Shown here one piece after another: positions 22,431-34,997 of a stretch of 64,000 nucleotides of DNA (position 1 is the first letter of the stretch; every line of letters starts with the position of its first letter). This DNA is from Adiantum capillus-veneris (taxonomy: Eukaryota > Streptophyta > Polypodiopsida > Polypodiales > Pteridaceae). The stretch spans positions 91,169,747 to 91,233,746 of the forward strand of contig CM043954.1 of assembly GCA_014529385.2 (NCBI GenBank), read 5' to 3'. The notes under the pieces were generated by a model. It did no database searches. It was not told the origin of the DNA and saw only the letters and a program-made list of their open reading frames with translations. The translations under genes were made by a program, and so were the position numbers.

Positions 22431-23230
22431 AGATTTTGTCTAACAGCCTTGTCATTCAGTATCACTCATGACAGTGTCTCCCATTGTTTTCTTAGCCTTT
22501 AATTGATTTGGATGACTTACACTTCATCATCCTTAATTTTAGAGAGATTGATGGCCATAACTTTTGATGCCTTTCTCCTTTGCTTTCTGATAGACTTAGC
22601 AACCTAGTAAGGTCTCTCTGATGTCATCCAATTCTATACTGTGCTTCTGAATTCTTTCATAGACCTTTACATAGATTTCACCTTATTTGTTTCTAAAGCT
22701 ATTGTTTGAGCTAAATGATCTCCACTCTCGGTAACTATCTTTGCAATGCCGTGTCTATTCTAGCGTCTTGCATTTTTTGGTTGATGGATCCATTGGTGAT
22801 GAGTCTGATTTTTGTTGCTGAACATGTTTCATCCCAGATCCATTTTATTAGCCTCAGTCAAGTTTAACCTAACTTGTCAAACCTCTTCTTTTAGACCCTC
22901 CTATAAGGCCTTAACTAGCTCTTCAATTTTCTTTTCATCTTCTCCTCTACTAGATCCATCTTCTAAGGTATCCTTCCTCAGGGCCTCTAGAGGTTTTGGC
23001 ACAAGCCTTTGTAAGGTTGTGGCCTCCAAGCACTTAGGTTGCTTTGGCATCTTCTTAGTCAGATCCTTCTTGATCTCCATTGTCAAAGTCTTTCGATCCT
23101 GCCATTCATCTACCTCCTTGGCCTTCCAGATGACCCTTTTCTTCTCCCATCTCTTAGACTCTTTAGTTTTCTTTGTTTTCTTAACTAGTGAGGTGGTCTG
23201 GGGTGGGCAACAAGAGAGGAAACCTCTAAA
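22431..23230 (-). pseudogene. Leader / pre-gag coding remnant of the leftward gypsy element
   Basis: The minus-strand frame 23233-22901 starts MFRGFLSCCPPQTTSLVKK and is Lys/Glu-rich. Its first residues match those at the same position downstream of the LTR copy at 57187 (MFRSCFSCCPPRTASLAS), showing that both follow the same LTR family. After 22901 the reading decays. Charged spacer regions of this kind precede gag in some plant gypsy elements. Function not assigned. Confidence 0.45.
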
Positions 23231-25655
23231 CACCCCTCTAGGTTTCTGTGTTGTTCAATTGGGGCTGAGGTGACCACAAGAAAGAAACAACAACAACAAA
23301 CCCATAGCCAAACAAGTGAAGGGGCACCACCTAGCTATAGAGAAAACTAGGACACAAAAGAGGAGAATCCTTGAGAAATTCAATCAAGAAGGAAGGGTGC
23401 ACTATCACTAATATCAATGCTACAAATACACACACCAAACAGAGAGAGTGAGAGAGAGAGAGAGAGTTTTCTGCAAGAATTTAGCTTCAATTGTAATGAT
23501 TGACACGGGTGTATAAACAGCTTGGAGGAGAGTCAAGAGACATAATTAAGTTATATTATGTTGCAATCTACACATGATCTTAGGGTTATGGGAACCCTCT
23601 CTCCATCCAACCCTCTTATAATGTTTTCCCAAGAAAGGAAAACAAACACAAGAGCTCTTGAGTCAGATACAAGCAAAAGACTACAAAAGAATCTCAAAGT
23701 GAGAATGCATCACCTTTTACCAAACAAGATGAGGTTTCCAAGCATGAATTGGAGAGACTCAAGAGATTTTTGAACCGTGGTTGCACCCAGATTATTGATT
23801 CACTTGATGTGCAAGAATAGGTACAACTTGGATTGGAAGTTATGAATCACTCAGTCCCTTGCAATGCTAGAACTAGCTCAAGAAGCTTTCATATACACCA
23901 CAAGTAATGGTGTATAGAGAGCTCACTCTCTCTCCCTACGACTAAGATGGAGAATGGTATGCTCAAAGTAGTAAGCAATAGTTTAGAGATCATGTCGTTT
24001 GCAAAGGAAAACGGGCTCTATTTATAGGTGAGGAGAGCCCTTATGAGGATTATCTCTTGATCAACATTTACATAAACCATGTTTATGAAATTTTTTATAT
24101 ATTCTTATTAAAGTTGGGCTCTCTTGTCTCTTGTATCACATGGATGTGGGCTCAAAAGGAGAGAATTATTCAGGTGAAATCGAGAAGATTCTAGAGAGGT
24201 GAGTGATTTTTGTGTGAAGTTACCTACTCCAAGGTAGAGTAGAGTGGGTGCAATTTACAAGAAAGGGTTAGTAGTTAATGTCAGTAATCACTAAAAAAGT
24301 TAGTAATATAATTACAATGGGTAGAATGACTTAAAGGATGAGAAAAGAGGGGTGAATGAGATGGGTGTACCCTTGATATGTTGAATCCTTGAGAAATCTT
24401 GGACTCTCACCCATGTGTAGATTGTCGAAAGTGGCCACCGTTCTTCTTCTTCTTCTTTTCACGCCGCCACCATAGTTGAATCATCACAAAGAGAATGGGG
24501 ATTTTTTGATAAAAACACCCATTTTTTAGATATTAAGTATGGTTAGGTTGCTGATTTTTTATGCATTCTTAAAAGGGTAAAATAAAATTGTAAAATGGGA
24601 GTAATAGAGAGAGATATGGAGATGGTGGATGTAGGTAGAGCTTCAAAAGAGAGCTATGGGTGTGAGAGGGGAGGGTAATGGTGAAGTGGGTGAGAAAACC
24701 ATGGAAGCTGCAGGTTTGAATGAGGGATGGAGAGGAATGTAGAAGTGAGAGAAGACTAGGGGTGACTTGTGAGAAAACGTAGGCAGACTGAGGTCCACCA
24801 TAAAATTCATATCTCACCGATGGTAGCTCCAAAAATTATGCAAGTAATTGAGGTGATTATTCAACTTGTGGGATATGTTTTTTTTGTTGGTCACTTATTC
24901 AAATGCCTAGTGGAGATAGGCGCCAAAAATCTCACCAAAAAGCCTATTTTTATGCTTGCAAGAGTCTCCTAGTGGCCCCCTCCTTTGTTGAATTTGTACA
25001 ATGCATCCAAGATTGAGCCCCTCCATGAGTCATATCATGATACAAAGCATCCAAGTTATCTTTACACATGCATGGACGAGGATCATTCGTGAATAAACAA
25101 ATATGTACATGATGGGACTAGTGTATGGACTATTCATGGATTTTAGCTCAATGAGCGCCTGGTGTTAGAATAATGAGTACATAATAAAAAAAATATGAAA
25201 GAATTATGGATATGGAAAAAGATATTGGAATCATATGATATGATCCCTCTTTTTTGTATTATTTTGGGTGAAAGAGGAAAAAGTATGCAAGTAAATGAAA
25301 AATATATAATAAAAGTGACTATGGGAGTAGAAATCGATTTTTTGTTTTCACAAGGGTGAGGGTGAAAATGTGGGGGTGATTTGTATAAAAGAAAAATATG
25401 AGATTAGAGGATATACACATTGGAAAAAAATATACTTATGGTGAAGAGGATGACAGAAGGCGTACATAGGTTTAATAAAACACACACCTAAATATGTAAA
25501 TAAAATACCAAAATAATTATAATAAAAAATTTCTATATTTAGGACCTATATACAATGAGATATTTACACACAAAAAGGCCAGAATATAATTTTCTTTTTT
25601 ATTTTATTTAGTTTTTTGGCTCAACTTGCCCAGTGACTAGCTAATTGAGGGTTTT
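23231..25655 (-). mobile_element. Long gypsy-type LTR (about 2.4 kb), minus orientation
   Basis: This whole stretch is homologous, in reverse complement, to 54630-57240. Landmarks in order on the minus strand: AGCTAGTCACTG at 25630, the AAATATAG / AATTATTT region near 25550, a CTTCTCTCACTTC-type pyrimidine stretch (24760), a GGTGGCGGCG segment (24465), a TATA-like CCTATAAATAGAGCC (24015) and the CTTGTTGCCCACCCC segment (23200). The long regulatory-type sequence with a late TATA box and no gag/pol motifs fits an LTR. Exact ends cannot be fixed because the homology continues into the leader. Confidence 0.7.
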
Positions 25656-25849
25656 TTAAGGAGATATAGAAAAAGTCCTCTAACTCACACACGCCTATGT
25701 ACAGTGAAAGGGTGAGGATAACCACGGTGTTTGAGTGATTTTGATAGGTTTAGGTAGCTCACTATGGTATTTTTAAATAGCCAAAAAATGGCTATCACTG
25801 CTGATCTAGTAATTCCTCACTTACAACTCCCAACACTCATGGTGATCAC

Positions 25850-26900
25850 ACACATCGGAATTGGGTCTGCTGCTTTTCCTTTAGGAACTTTTTCTTTCAC
25901 ATTTTTAGGACATTGAGCTACAAAGTGGTCATATTTTCCATGCGTGTAATAGTTGAAATTCCTCTTTGCAAAGATAGCTTTGCCTCCCCCCTACTAGAAA
26001 TGTTCTGATACCAACCTCTTCCTGGTCCATTGCTATTGCTGGTCTCATTGTCTCTATCTATTGACAAACCATCTTGATTTTCTACTTCCGGGTTTGTCAG
26101 TGCTATCATAGAGACATCCTTTCCCTTGTTGAAATGATGCATTTTGTATAATAGGTCTCAACCTTGCCTACTATTGGTCTAATCTTTGACCGGTCTAAAA
26201 TTCTCTTTAACATCATTTCTATTTTCTTTGTCCATGATGCCTTTATTCTTCACCCAATCTTCTGATTCACTCTCAAACAAACTTGCACTAGAGCTATAAC
26301 TTGAATTCTTTGTTGAGACTCACTTTCACTTGGGTCTCTACTTCCTTTGTGGCCTTTTGCTTCAACTTCAGGTCTCTTTGTACTAGATCATTGAATTTCT
26401 TTGTTGGTGTTGGTATCTTCTACTCACTAAGGTTCTTGGTTTAAACCCACATAAGAACTAGGCACACATTATCTTTTTGGAAGGAGGTTCCTTTAGTTGT
26501 CTAGTGAGCTCTTTGATCTTTTCAACATAGCTCCTTACCAATAACTTACCTTGTTTGATCCTATCTAGTTCATAGAGTATGTCTTCATCCCCAGATTGTT
26601 TGTGTAAAAGGAATGCCTTCTTTATTTTTACTATATATGCAAATTTTGCATGCGGGGTAATGGTAATACCATTTCCAAGAAGCATCCCTTAAGGTTTGTG
26701 GAAATTTTTACCCCCATTCATTTTCATTGATGTCCTTCAACTTAGTATATTGCTCAAAAGCTTATAGAGGTATGTTGGGATCATCTCTCTTTCCACCTTT
26801 GAACATCAAAGGTGGAAAATTTGAGCCATTGATTGCTTCATATGTGTGGTTCAAGTCTTGTACCCTATGCTTGGGTCTCCTTTTATGCTCAAATTTTCTT
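25850..26900 (-). pseudogene. Ty3/gypsy gag fragment with zinc-knuckle remnant
   Basis: The minus-strand reading from about 26880: INGSNFPPLMFKGGKRDDPN, KFPQTLRDASWKWYYHYP, then ILYELDRIKQGKLLVRSYV and EKIKELTRQL (26600-26490). This is the capsid pattern of gypsy gag: a FxG opening, an A..WY box, then an L..LKQ...SV..Y..K box. It ends with a decayed knuckle NFNYYTHGKYDHFVAQCPKN near 25950-25900. Several stops. It lies upstream, in minus orientation, of the LTR at 23231-25655 but probably belongs to another element. Confidence 0.65.
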
Positions 26901-28439
26901 TCCATGTGACTGTGTTTAATATAGTGGTCAATATCAACATCCGTATTTTATTATGTTCATCAAATATCTCACTCACAATGTTTGTGTCATTTCGCTTATC
27001 TACTTATCAATGTGACGTTCTTCTACTTTGACTGCTACCACCACTAGCATCATTCTGAATCTTTGATTTGCCCTTGTTATCTAGCTTGTGAGACCCATGT
27101 GAAAAAGAGCATCTTTCTTCCCTCTCTAAATACCTCCTCTTCAATTGAGAAAAGTGCTAAGATCTCCCAATACCCTCAATACCTCTTCATTAAGGGTTGG
27201 CATATGTCCTTATCCTAAAATTCAGGTCTGTCATTGAATCCATGCTCTGATTCTTCATCCATCATGCTAATATGTTCTTGTTCCTAAGTGAATGCTATGG
27301 TAGGTCTCCTCCCTCTTGCTAATTGTATAGGCAACATTGTGAATGTTTAAGTACTCCAAATTCCAACCATAAAATAAGTTCCGATCAAGAGATTAAGCTC
27401 ATCATCGTGATTTCTAGATGTCAGAGTCAGATATAAAATTAGATAGAGAATCAAATTTAGAATTTAGAGAGGCATAAGAAACTAGATATTAATTGAATTT
27501 AAGTACAAAGATATTGGATGAAAAGTAATTAGGTTGATATATTCAAATAATGAAGGAAAGTACAAATGGCACTTTAGGATCAACAACTTGACAAGTGCAA
27601 TGAATCAAAACTAGTGATTCAAAAAGATCCAAAAAATGAGAGTAGCGGTCTTTTATAGGTACTTGTACTGAGGTAATTATTGTACAGACTAGTACTAGTA
27701 ACTACCCAACCCGACTATGTACAAGCACCTTAATAGGGTCCATTCCCACCATCTAGAGAGGATGCTGGTGATTAATCTTGGGAAGCCAATATGTGTGTTG
27801 CCCTCATAGTACCCTTGTGCTTGAAGTAGCTTCATGGGGACTATCCAATGTTGTCTTTGGATAACACTATGTCCATTTGCTATACCTCAAACTACAAGAT
27901 TTGTTGCCATCTTTGTTGTTTCCACTTAAGACTTTGGAACTCAAATCCGCTTAACCTTTGGTTGTTGGTGATGGTGCATAGTAGCATTGCTCTTGGACTT
28001 CAATTTTCTTTTTGTTTCCTCCTTTGGGTTGGTGTTTTCTTGGTAGATCCTTGAGGCATTTGAGCAAATGATAAGTTATATCCTTTTTTTGCTTTTGTGA
28101 AAATGTATATGTGTGCATTTCCCTCAAAATATCCTCGTGCTCGCAATGGCTTCCTTTGATAGACCCCATCTTTTTTGGTACCCAAATTGGATCTACAACT
28201 TGAATATCAATCAAGGGAACCAGCATTGGATATTCCTTTTCTTATCTAATTTTTTAAATGACATGTAATTTGGATGATAGAGTGGCCTTCTGCATGATCA
28301 TAGACTATGTGGGAGAGCTTGAGATTGTTTCCACTATGCTAGCTTTGGTGGTGGGGATGTGCCTAGAAAGTTTTGGCAATGTCCTTGTCTCCACAGGGAT
28401 CTTTAGAAGTGTCGAAAACTTTTTTATTATTATTATTTT
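26901..28439. other. Retroelement-like filler without clear domain
   Basis: No domain recognised. A minus-strand frame at 28226-27951 is Lys-rich and of unknown origin. TTTTTGGGGGG at the right end marks the start of a repeat shared with 57795. Confidence 0.3.
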
Positions 28440-28740
28440 ATTTTATTTTTGGGGGGGGGGGGGGGGTCACAACAATAAAACAATGTCTATCATGTAGATT
28501 CAACAATATTAGGGGATTATTTTATTCTATATTTTCTAACATTTTCACATACAAAAGGGCATTGAAAAAATGACCTTGAAAAAAAATTACAGATTAAATA
28601 GAGAAAAGATCCCTTTTATTGGTGAAAAAATCACAAATAAGGGTTTTTAAGATAGTCCTTGAACACACATGATATATATGTTCTACATATGTGACCCCTC
28701 TGTGTCTTGAGACTATAAGTAAAGGTGTTGAATCAATTTC
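28440..28740 (+). repeat. Dispersed repeat, G-tract-led, also at 57795-58090
   Basis: Begins with about 17 consecutive G followed by TCAC, then TTTCACATACAAAAGGGC, AAATCACAAATAAGGGTTTTT and GTGACCCCTCTG. The same landmarks occur in the same order and orientation at 57795-58090. It may be an LTR end with its polypurine tract; this is unproven. Confidence 0.6.
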
Positions 28741-29585
28741 TTCCCTTGGTGGAAAGAATTCTCCATAATTATTCTTTTTTCATCACGAATTACATCTTTT
28801 CTTCTTTCCAAGTCCTTATGAAAGGTAAGTGGCACATTATTTGAAAACTACTCTTATAGATTAAGGATGATCCAATAGTATTTGTTATCCTATCCTAGAT
28901 AGACTTCATTTGGCATTTGAGGATGACTAGTCTGTGTAGCAATGATCTTCTTAGATGGATCTTTGATTACTATGGAAAGTTCCTTAAAGTCATGGTGGCT
29001 ATAGCCTTTTGTTCTATGAGAATTCTCATAAGAAATGAAGTGTTTTTCTCTTGTACCCACCATGAGCATGGAAAGGAATAGTTTATAGGTATTCAATGAA
29101 GTTTTTGACCACCAACCTTGACTTGAGTTGTTGCAACCTTGATTTTCCCTTCTCCTTGAAGTTTTGGAGTTTGATAATGAACCTCTTGAATTGGTAATGG
29201 TCCCACATTGTTTCTTGATTCTCCTCTACTTTGATCCATGGGAGGCAACACTAGATAGTCTTGAGTAGGATGTGTCTATTCAACTTCTTGAAATCGCTCT
29301 AAATATTCAAGATCTCTGTAATTTCATTCATTTCTCTCTTTGTTCTTGAATTTATGATTGTGTTTATTGAAGGGGCTATTGAGTGATGATCCTGGGCATA
29401 CTTACCCCTTCCTAGAGGGTTGTGTTGGTTCATCAATTGAAAGTGTCTCTATGTGTATCCATCATCTCATGTGCATGAGATCCATTTTAAGAGCTATCAC
29501 CACTTTATGTGAGTAAGGACGGCTGGCACATATCTTGATATATTCCTATCCATCCTCATCCTCATAGTTAGATTATTATTTTATC
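28741..29585 (-). pseudogene. Gypsy pol linker region after protease
   Basis: The minus strand continues downstream of the protease at 29586-30032 with broken hydrophilic reading frames. No reverse transcriptase box (for example YxDD) could be found, so the pol part is missing or unrecognisable. Confidence 0.3.
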
Positions 29586-30032
29586 TCAAGATTTACCAAA
29601 CAATGGCAACCTCAAAGTGAACCGTATCAATGGGTCTATATAGAGAATAGCTCTTGATGATCCTATGTCTCTAGTCTTCACGCCAAATATCATCCTTTTT
29701 TCTCTACTTTTGGAATCCTTTGACTTTGTTTGTACTCCCCTTGTATTCTTGATGATGAATGGAATGAAAAGATTTTCACAAGCTTGTTGGAAGTGTACCC
29801 CTTGTCTAGCCCAATTCACATGGACATTGTGCTTTTTCATCCATGGTCTTCCAAGAAATATGTGATCTACTAGATTTCTTACAGGCAATACATCAAACTT
29901 TTGTAACACAATGTAGTAATTAACGTTGACTTTGAGTATTAATGATCCAAGTATACAAGTATTTTCTCCACAAAAGGCGCTTGACATTTGGTTTTCTTTG
30001 GTTTGACAATTGGTTTTCCCAAAGCTTCCCAT
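29586..30032 (-). pseudogene. Retrotransposon aspartic-protease-like fragment
   Basis: Intact minus-strand frame containing FDVLPVRNLVDHIFLGRPWM followed by KKHNVHVNWARQGVHFQ. This is the C-terminal half of the protease fold of gypsy-type Pol (F.V.p...D.iLGRPWm...h...nW....v.F). The catalytic D-S/T-G triad would lie upstream (30033-30110) and was not found, so the fragment is truncated or too diverged. It belongs with the gag regions at 31600-33501. Confidence 0.65.
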
Positions 30033-31599
30033 GTCTCAAAGTTAATGAGGTTTAAAGCACTTTCCCCATCAACATAACCATCAAAGGTGATCTTACCCTA
30101 TCCCCCAAGCCTGCTTAAATGTATGGTTTTGTGTCTATTTTATCATTTGATTATTGATACTCATGATCATCTCTATTCAACATTCGTGCCCCTGATCTTT
30201 TCTTTTCTACTTCAGTCTCAATTTTGTTTATAAGTGAAATCATCAAAATGGGTATGACTTCATTTCCTTCTTTGTTAAAAAGTTTTGTTTTTTTATTGAG
30301 ACTCATTGACACACACATCCATGGTGGCTAGAATATCTATCCTTTCAAATGGCTCAAACGAGTGTTCTATAAGGGGTTTGCAAACATAGGCATCATCTGC
30401 CACTTACCTTTCAAGCTTGCAGCCTGTTATGGTCCACATGGGTGCCATGATGGTATCTTTGTACTACTAGATGCCAAAGACTTGATATGCAAATCTTCTA
30501 TCAGGGCTCGCTTTACATCCCTATAGGAATGGTCCGCTATACTCACCCCATATATTGTCTAAGATATATAGCATCATACCACCAATCTTGAGTCATCTTG
30601 AGTTGTCTTATGAATGGTCTCCCCAATATGATCTCATAGTTTTATCTGGCCCCAAAATCCACGATGGAAAATGATTCTCATAGTTAATTCCACAAAAGGT
30701 GAGTATCAATCCTTCCCACAATCCTAAGGGAATTTCTTTATGTGTGTCTCCCAATTGCAGTTTCTTTTGAGTTTCTTGATTGTTGATTTTCCTCATGCTT
30801 CCCCATCCTATTTTGTAGCTATGGAAATCCCTACTCCAGTTCCTAGTATGGCAAGAGATTTGACTCCATTATGTTCAACAGTCAGAGTGGTATTTCCCTC
30901 TTCTCCTTCATAGTATTCTCCCATTTTTTTGATAGGAATAGATTTGACCATCTTCCCAAGTTCATTTTCTTGATTTAAGTGTTGAACAATTTCCCTAGTT
31001 TATCCTTTGATTCCCAGTTTTTCAAGATTTTTTTGCATACCTATCCCACATATGTGGCTTTAACCTCAGCAACTCCCCCATTTTAATTGTACGTTTTACA
31101 CGTGTAGACAAAATAGAATGCAAAATTGCTCACATTCAAGGTCTTTTTTTGTTGGGTGTAGTTTTATAGTCTTGTGTACCACATATTTTTCATCATTCTC
31201 TTCTAAATAAAAGGGTTAAGTTTTGAGGGTATTGGCATTTGAGGCCTCAAAGGGTTATTACCCCACCCCAATCCCCATATAATGACTATATATGTACTTC
31301 CATTGGAGGATGGTATAGGCACAATTCTTGAGCTCAATACTTCTTTAAATTCACATTTTTAAAACCCCTTATCCTTCCCCATAGTTGTGTGGGTCAATAT
31401 TCATCAACGTGAGAAATTCCTCCTATCTATCTTCAAAGTTTGCAACTATTTGGACCATTTCTTTTAATGGCTCAATAGGTGCAAAGTGAATGATCTCCTC
31501 AACTTTTGACTCCGTGGTCTCTTTTAATGGCTCAATAGATCCATGAGTGAATAATCTCCTCAACCTTTGACTCCATGGTCTCTTTTCTTTTGAGTTTTC
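30033..31599. other. Decayed gag-pol sequence, minus-strand derived
   Basis: A frame at 30796-30608 (with GINYENHF and WILGPDKTM) could be another protease-like piece but cannot be assigned. Near 31459-31590 a segment ATTTCTTTTAATGGCTCAATAG is repeated in tandem about 65 bp apart. No other domain seen. Confidence 0.3.
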
Positions 31600-31932
31600 C
31601 TAAGATATTTTGTTGAGATTCCATAAGTTTTTGGGTTGTTTTGACCCGTCTCTCCTAAGCTTCAAGTTCAATTGCTTCAAGATTAGTATGGGGATATTTT
31701 TTAATTGATTCTCCATGTTTTGTCCCATTTTTAATCTTAAATGATATGCTTCTAGATCACCATTGATTGGCTTATAAACTTTGTCTACCATGACATATCC
31801 TACTGACCTGGCTAATGATTCCACTGTCTGGTTAGACTCAAATTTGTTTCTTTTTTCTACGATCTCTTGGGCTTTAGCCTCCTTGGGGTGGTCACTTTTC
31901 AAAATGTGTATCATATTATATGAGTTAACCAA
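31600..31932 (-). pseudogene. Gag-linked fragment, paralogue of 36626-37060
   Basis: Minus-strand frame with KAQEIVEKRNKFESNQTVES, then VGYVMVDKVYKPINGDLEAY. The minus strand of 36626-37060 carries the equivalent FMLVNKVLKPIDALL...YETRHKINQ. The shared V.KV.KPI motif in both gag regions shows two copies of one element family, both leftward. Function of this segment unknown. Confidence 0.5.
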
Positions 31933-32399
31933 AGAGGGTTATAAATTTTCAAAACGTATACATTAGAGGAAGTGGGGGGTTTTAAAATAGGCCCCTAGTG
32001 TAAATAAATTATGTATATTGAGGTATTATTAGTAACCTCTTGAACAAACATGATATAGGGAGATTTTGATAAGTGACCACCCTAGGTTCAGCCTCCACTT
32101 GAGCCTAAAGTTAATGTTTCCATTCCTCATACCTCAGTTTTGGTTTTTCACATCTCTTTTCCTTGTTCTTACAATTCTTTAGCCCTTTCTTTAATTTCTA
32201 CCTTTTGTTTCCACTTTCTTAGTGAGTTTCTATGCCTTCTTACTCTTTTTGTATCTTGTGATGATTTCTTACTTTCCTCACTATCCTAAAAAGTAATTTT
32301 CTTTGTTTGAGCTCTCATCACAACATTTAGAGGCACTATTGGTTCACCCTGAGATGAGGCTGAGGGAACTGACTCTATCACTTTCAATGGCAACTTGTT
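31933..32399. other. No recognised feature
   Basis: AT-rich; part of the same decayed leftward element. A GTGGGGGGTTTTAAAATAGGCC segment near 31970 recalls the G-tract-led repeat at 28440, but the similarity is weak. Confidence 0.25.
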
Positions 32400-33501
32400 A
32401 ATGTTGTTAGGGTTTCTTGGATAGTCCTCTGAAAGTGATGCCCTTTCTTACTATAATCATGACAATATATAGTAAGAGGTACCACATTTTGATGTGGCTC
32501 TCTACACTCATTCTTCCATTAATCATGGGTTGCACAATGATGATAACCCTCTACCCTTAATTCTAGTTGATGCCAAGTTGATAGGCATATGATGAATTGG
32601 TTCTACGCTAGGTGGTGGCATTTATCAATCTTCATTAGCTTTCATAGAACATGATATGAACCATGGCTTATTTGCTTGCTTAATCTTTAGGTTGCATCCA
32701 CTCAACGGAGTTTGCATTTCCACTAGGTAGGCAGTGTTTTTGTCCTTGTGTCTCCATGGGTATGTAATGCTCGTCTCCATCATACCTTGGCCTATAGTAA
32801 CATTGGTGGGTTTCATGATTTTTCCATTTGACTTCTATGGCACCCCATTTAAGTTGTCCCTTCCCAGCTATAAGTTATTCTTGAGGAGTCCCTTGTCCAA
32901 ACATTTGCAACAAAATTTGTCTCTAAATAATATCCATCAATTGAGTCATTTTCCTCAATGGTTCTTTGTAGTCCTCTATATTGGAATTTTTTGTTGGAAC
33001 CACTTTCATACGCATAGCAATTTTTGGCTTTCCAATCCCTATATATACTTCTTGGGAATCTTCCCCATGTATCTCACAAAAATTCCTTAGCTCAATAATA
33101 TTGTGAATACAAGCATCCAATGTGGCATGTATCATTCTATACAAGCCTGTGTATGATTTTCTATTTGAAAAACCTTCCAAGAAGATCAAAGCAAGTCTCT
33201 CTTGTCTAGGAAGTTCTATCTTTGAGCATCTCGCTACATACTGCCTCATCCTACTTGCATAGAATTTAATGATTTCCCAATTATCTTGTTTGAAGATATT
33301 TAATTGTGCTGATGTATTGTGTTTGATTCCCTTATTATCAAATGAAGCAAGAAAAATTTGTGCTAGAGTCTGATGGTCGTGTGAATACTCCCTAATTATA
33401 CACTTTGTAACCATGTTACAAGGCATATTCCAAAGTGTGGAGCCGCTATGCAAATGAGGGATCCTTCTCACTCCAATGTTGGTAGTACCTCTAGCCTCCA
33501 C
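32400..33501 (-). pseudogene. Ty3/gypsy gag capsid region
   Basis: The minus-strand frame 33501-32923 contains HQTLAQIFLASFDNKGIKHN, then SAQLNIFKQDNWEIIKFYAS, RMRQYVARCSKIELP and LALIFLEGFSNRKSYTGLY. This is the gag capsid pattern (L..FKQ..WE....F..R....) with an intact frame of 192 codons. Downstream (32460-32400) a decayed C..DYSKKGHHF piece may be the zinc knuckle. It is the 5' part of the leftward gag-protease remnant ending near 29586. Confidence 0.65.
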
Positions 33502-33734
33502 ACCCAGTTCTCCTCTTTCAAGTGATGAGATACAAAGATGGAAGAATTTTCCATAGATGATGGGTACCTACTCCACAAGGGGAAAGTTTGTATCAATGGA
33601 CACACATTTTGTGTCAAATTCTTTATGAGTTTCATGATAGTCCAAGTGCAGGGCACCCAAGTATTAAGAAAACTTATGCTCTCGTAGGATGACAATTCTA
33701 ATGGCTAGGTTTACATGGGTATATCTTGCATTTC

Positions 33735-34720
33735 CAAAAATGTCAAGCTAATAAATCAGAGTGCCTAAAAGTAGGAGGACTCTTACATCCTTTGAAGATT
33801 TTGAATGGTAAATGGGAAAGTATCTCTATGGATTTCATTGTGGGTTTACCAACCACTATTCAAGGTCATGACTCGATATGAGTGGTCATAGACTAGTTGA
33901 CAAAACTTTGCATGTTTATTTATGAGACCAAGTCAACAATTAAGACTCCAAAGCTAGCTAGGTTATATGTGGACAATTTGTATAGGTTGTATGGATTGCT
34001 AATTATAGTTGTGAGTGATCGTGATCCCAAGTTTAAGAGTCACTTTTGGCAAGCTGTTTTTAGATGATTGGATACACAACTCAACCTAAGTACTGCAGAT
34101 CATCTTGAAATGGATAATCAGACTAAACGAGTCAACCAAGTACTAGAGGATATTCTACGAGCATACCTTAGCAACAAGCAATTACATTGGAAAGATTATC
34201 TTTCTATTCTCAAATTTTCTTACAATAGTGCTAAACATGTCAAGGATTTTCTCCAAGACCATATGGACATGCTGAAATTGGCTTGTCAAAATGTTCAACA
34301 AGCACAAGATTCATATAAAAAGTACACTGATGAGAAACATCATCAAGTTACCTTCACAAAAGAGGAAGAGGTATTTTTGCGTGTGCTAGAGCATTTAGAA
34401 AGTTTAAAGATTGGGCCAACACCTAGATTATCTTCAAGATATTATGGGCCTTTCAAGATACTCAAGCAAGTTGGTGATAGGGCCTAAAACTTCTTGTTAC
34501 CTTCACACTCTTGTAATCATCTAGTAATTCATGTAAGTCATTTACGTAAATTCTTGCATGGGGATGACAATGTCATTGACCAACATATTTGGGCTGATTC
34601 TATTGAACCTTCAACCCAACCGCATGAGCCTGAGTGAATCTTATACTATCATGATTTATGTACTCATCACCATGTGCATCAACAAGCTCTAGTCAAGTGG
34701 AAAGACCGACCCAAAGAAGG
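33735..34720 (+). pseudogene. Ty3/gypsy integrase and C-terminal region
   Basis: The plus-strand reading begins with the zinc-finger tail (CxxC region near 33737), then GGLLHPLKILNGKWESISMD, FIVGLPTTIQGHDSI, VSDRDPKFKSHFW, MDNQTKRVNQVLEDILRAYL, DYLSILKFSYNS, the module KYTDEKHHQVTFTKEEEVFL, RLSSRYYGPFKILKQVG and a chromo-like end near 34690 (LVKWKDRPKEGATW). The DDE core shows D(F) at 33829, D(RD) and the NQ/E region. At least four in-frame stops, including one inside the core. Its 3' end runs straight into the LTR remnant at 34801. Confidence 0.8.
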
Positions 34721-34800
34721 TGCCACCTGATGGAAAACATTAGTGTTCTTAAGAAGAAATTTCCCACTTTTGTTTCAAGGACAAAAACACTTCTCCAAGG

Positions 34801-34954
34801 GGGTCCAACCTAGGGGGTCATGGACCTAGGCCAAGGCTTGACTACAAATTGTGGATAGGGGGATCCTAAAATGTGCTAGGGCTAGGAGCCCAAGAGTCTA
34901 TATAAAGGGCAGTAGGGAGGAGGATTACCCAAGGTAGTTCCCTAGGTCTCACAG
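34801..34954 (+). mobile_element. 3' LTR remnant of the plus-strand gypsy element
   Basis: Follows a purine tract (CCAAGGGGG). It matches the LTR at 46959-47132 through ACCTAGGCCAAGG, GTGCTAGGGCTAGGAGCC, TATATAAAGGGCRGTAGGGA and CCCTAGGTCT. The beginning is diverged or truncated. Confidence 0.7.
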
Positions 34955-34997
34955 TTTTTGTTCTCTTGAACAAAAGATCCTATGTCACCATAGAGAG

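Noticed and set aside
22812-23273. 153-codon plus-strand frame.
   Set aside because: It is antisense to the Lys/Glu-rich leader remnant that matches the copy downstream of the other LTR; no motif in the plus frame.
30608-30796. 62-codon minus frame as a viral-type movement or protease protein.
   Set aside because: Only a weak W-x-LGP resemblance; cannot be separated from decayed retroelement sequence.
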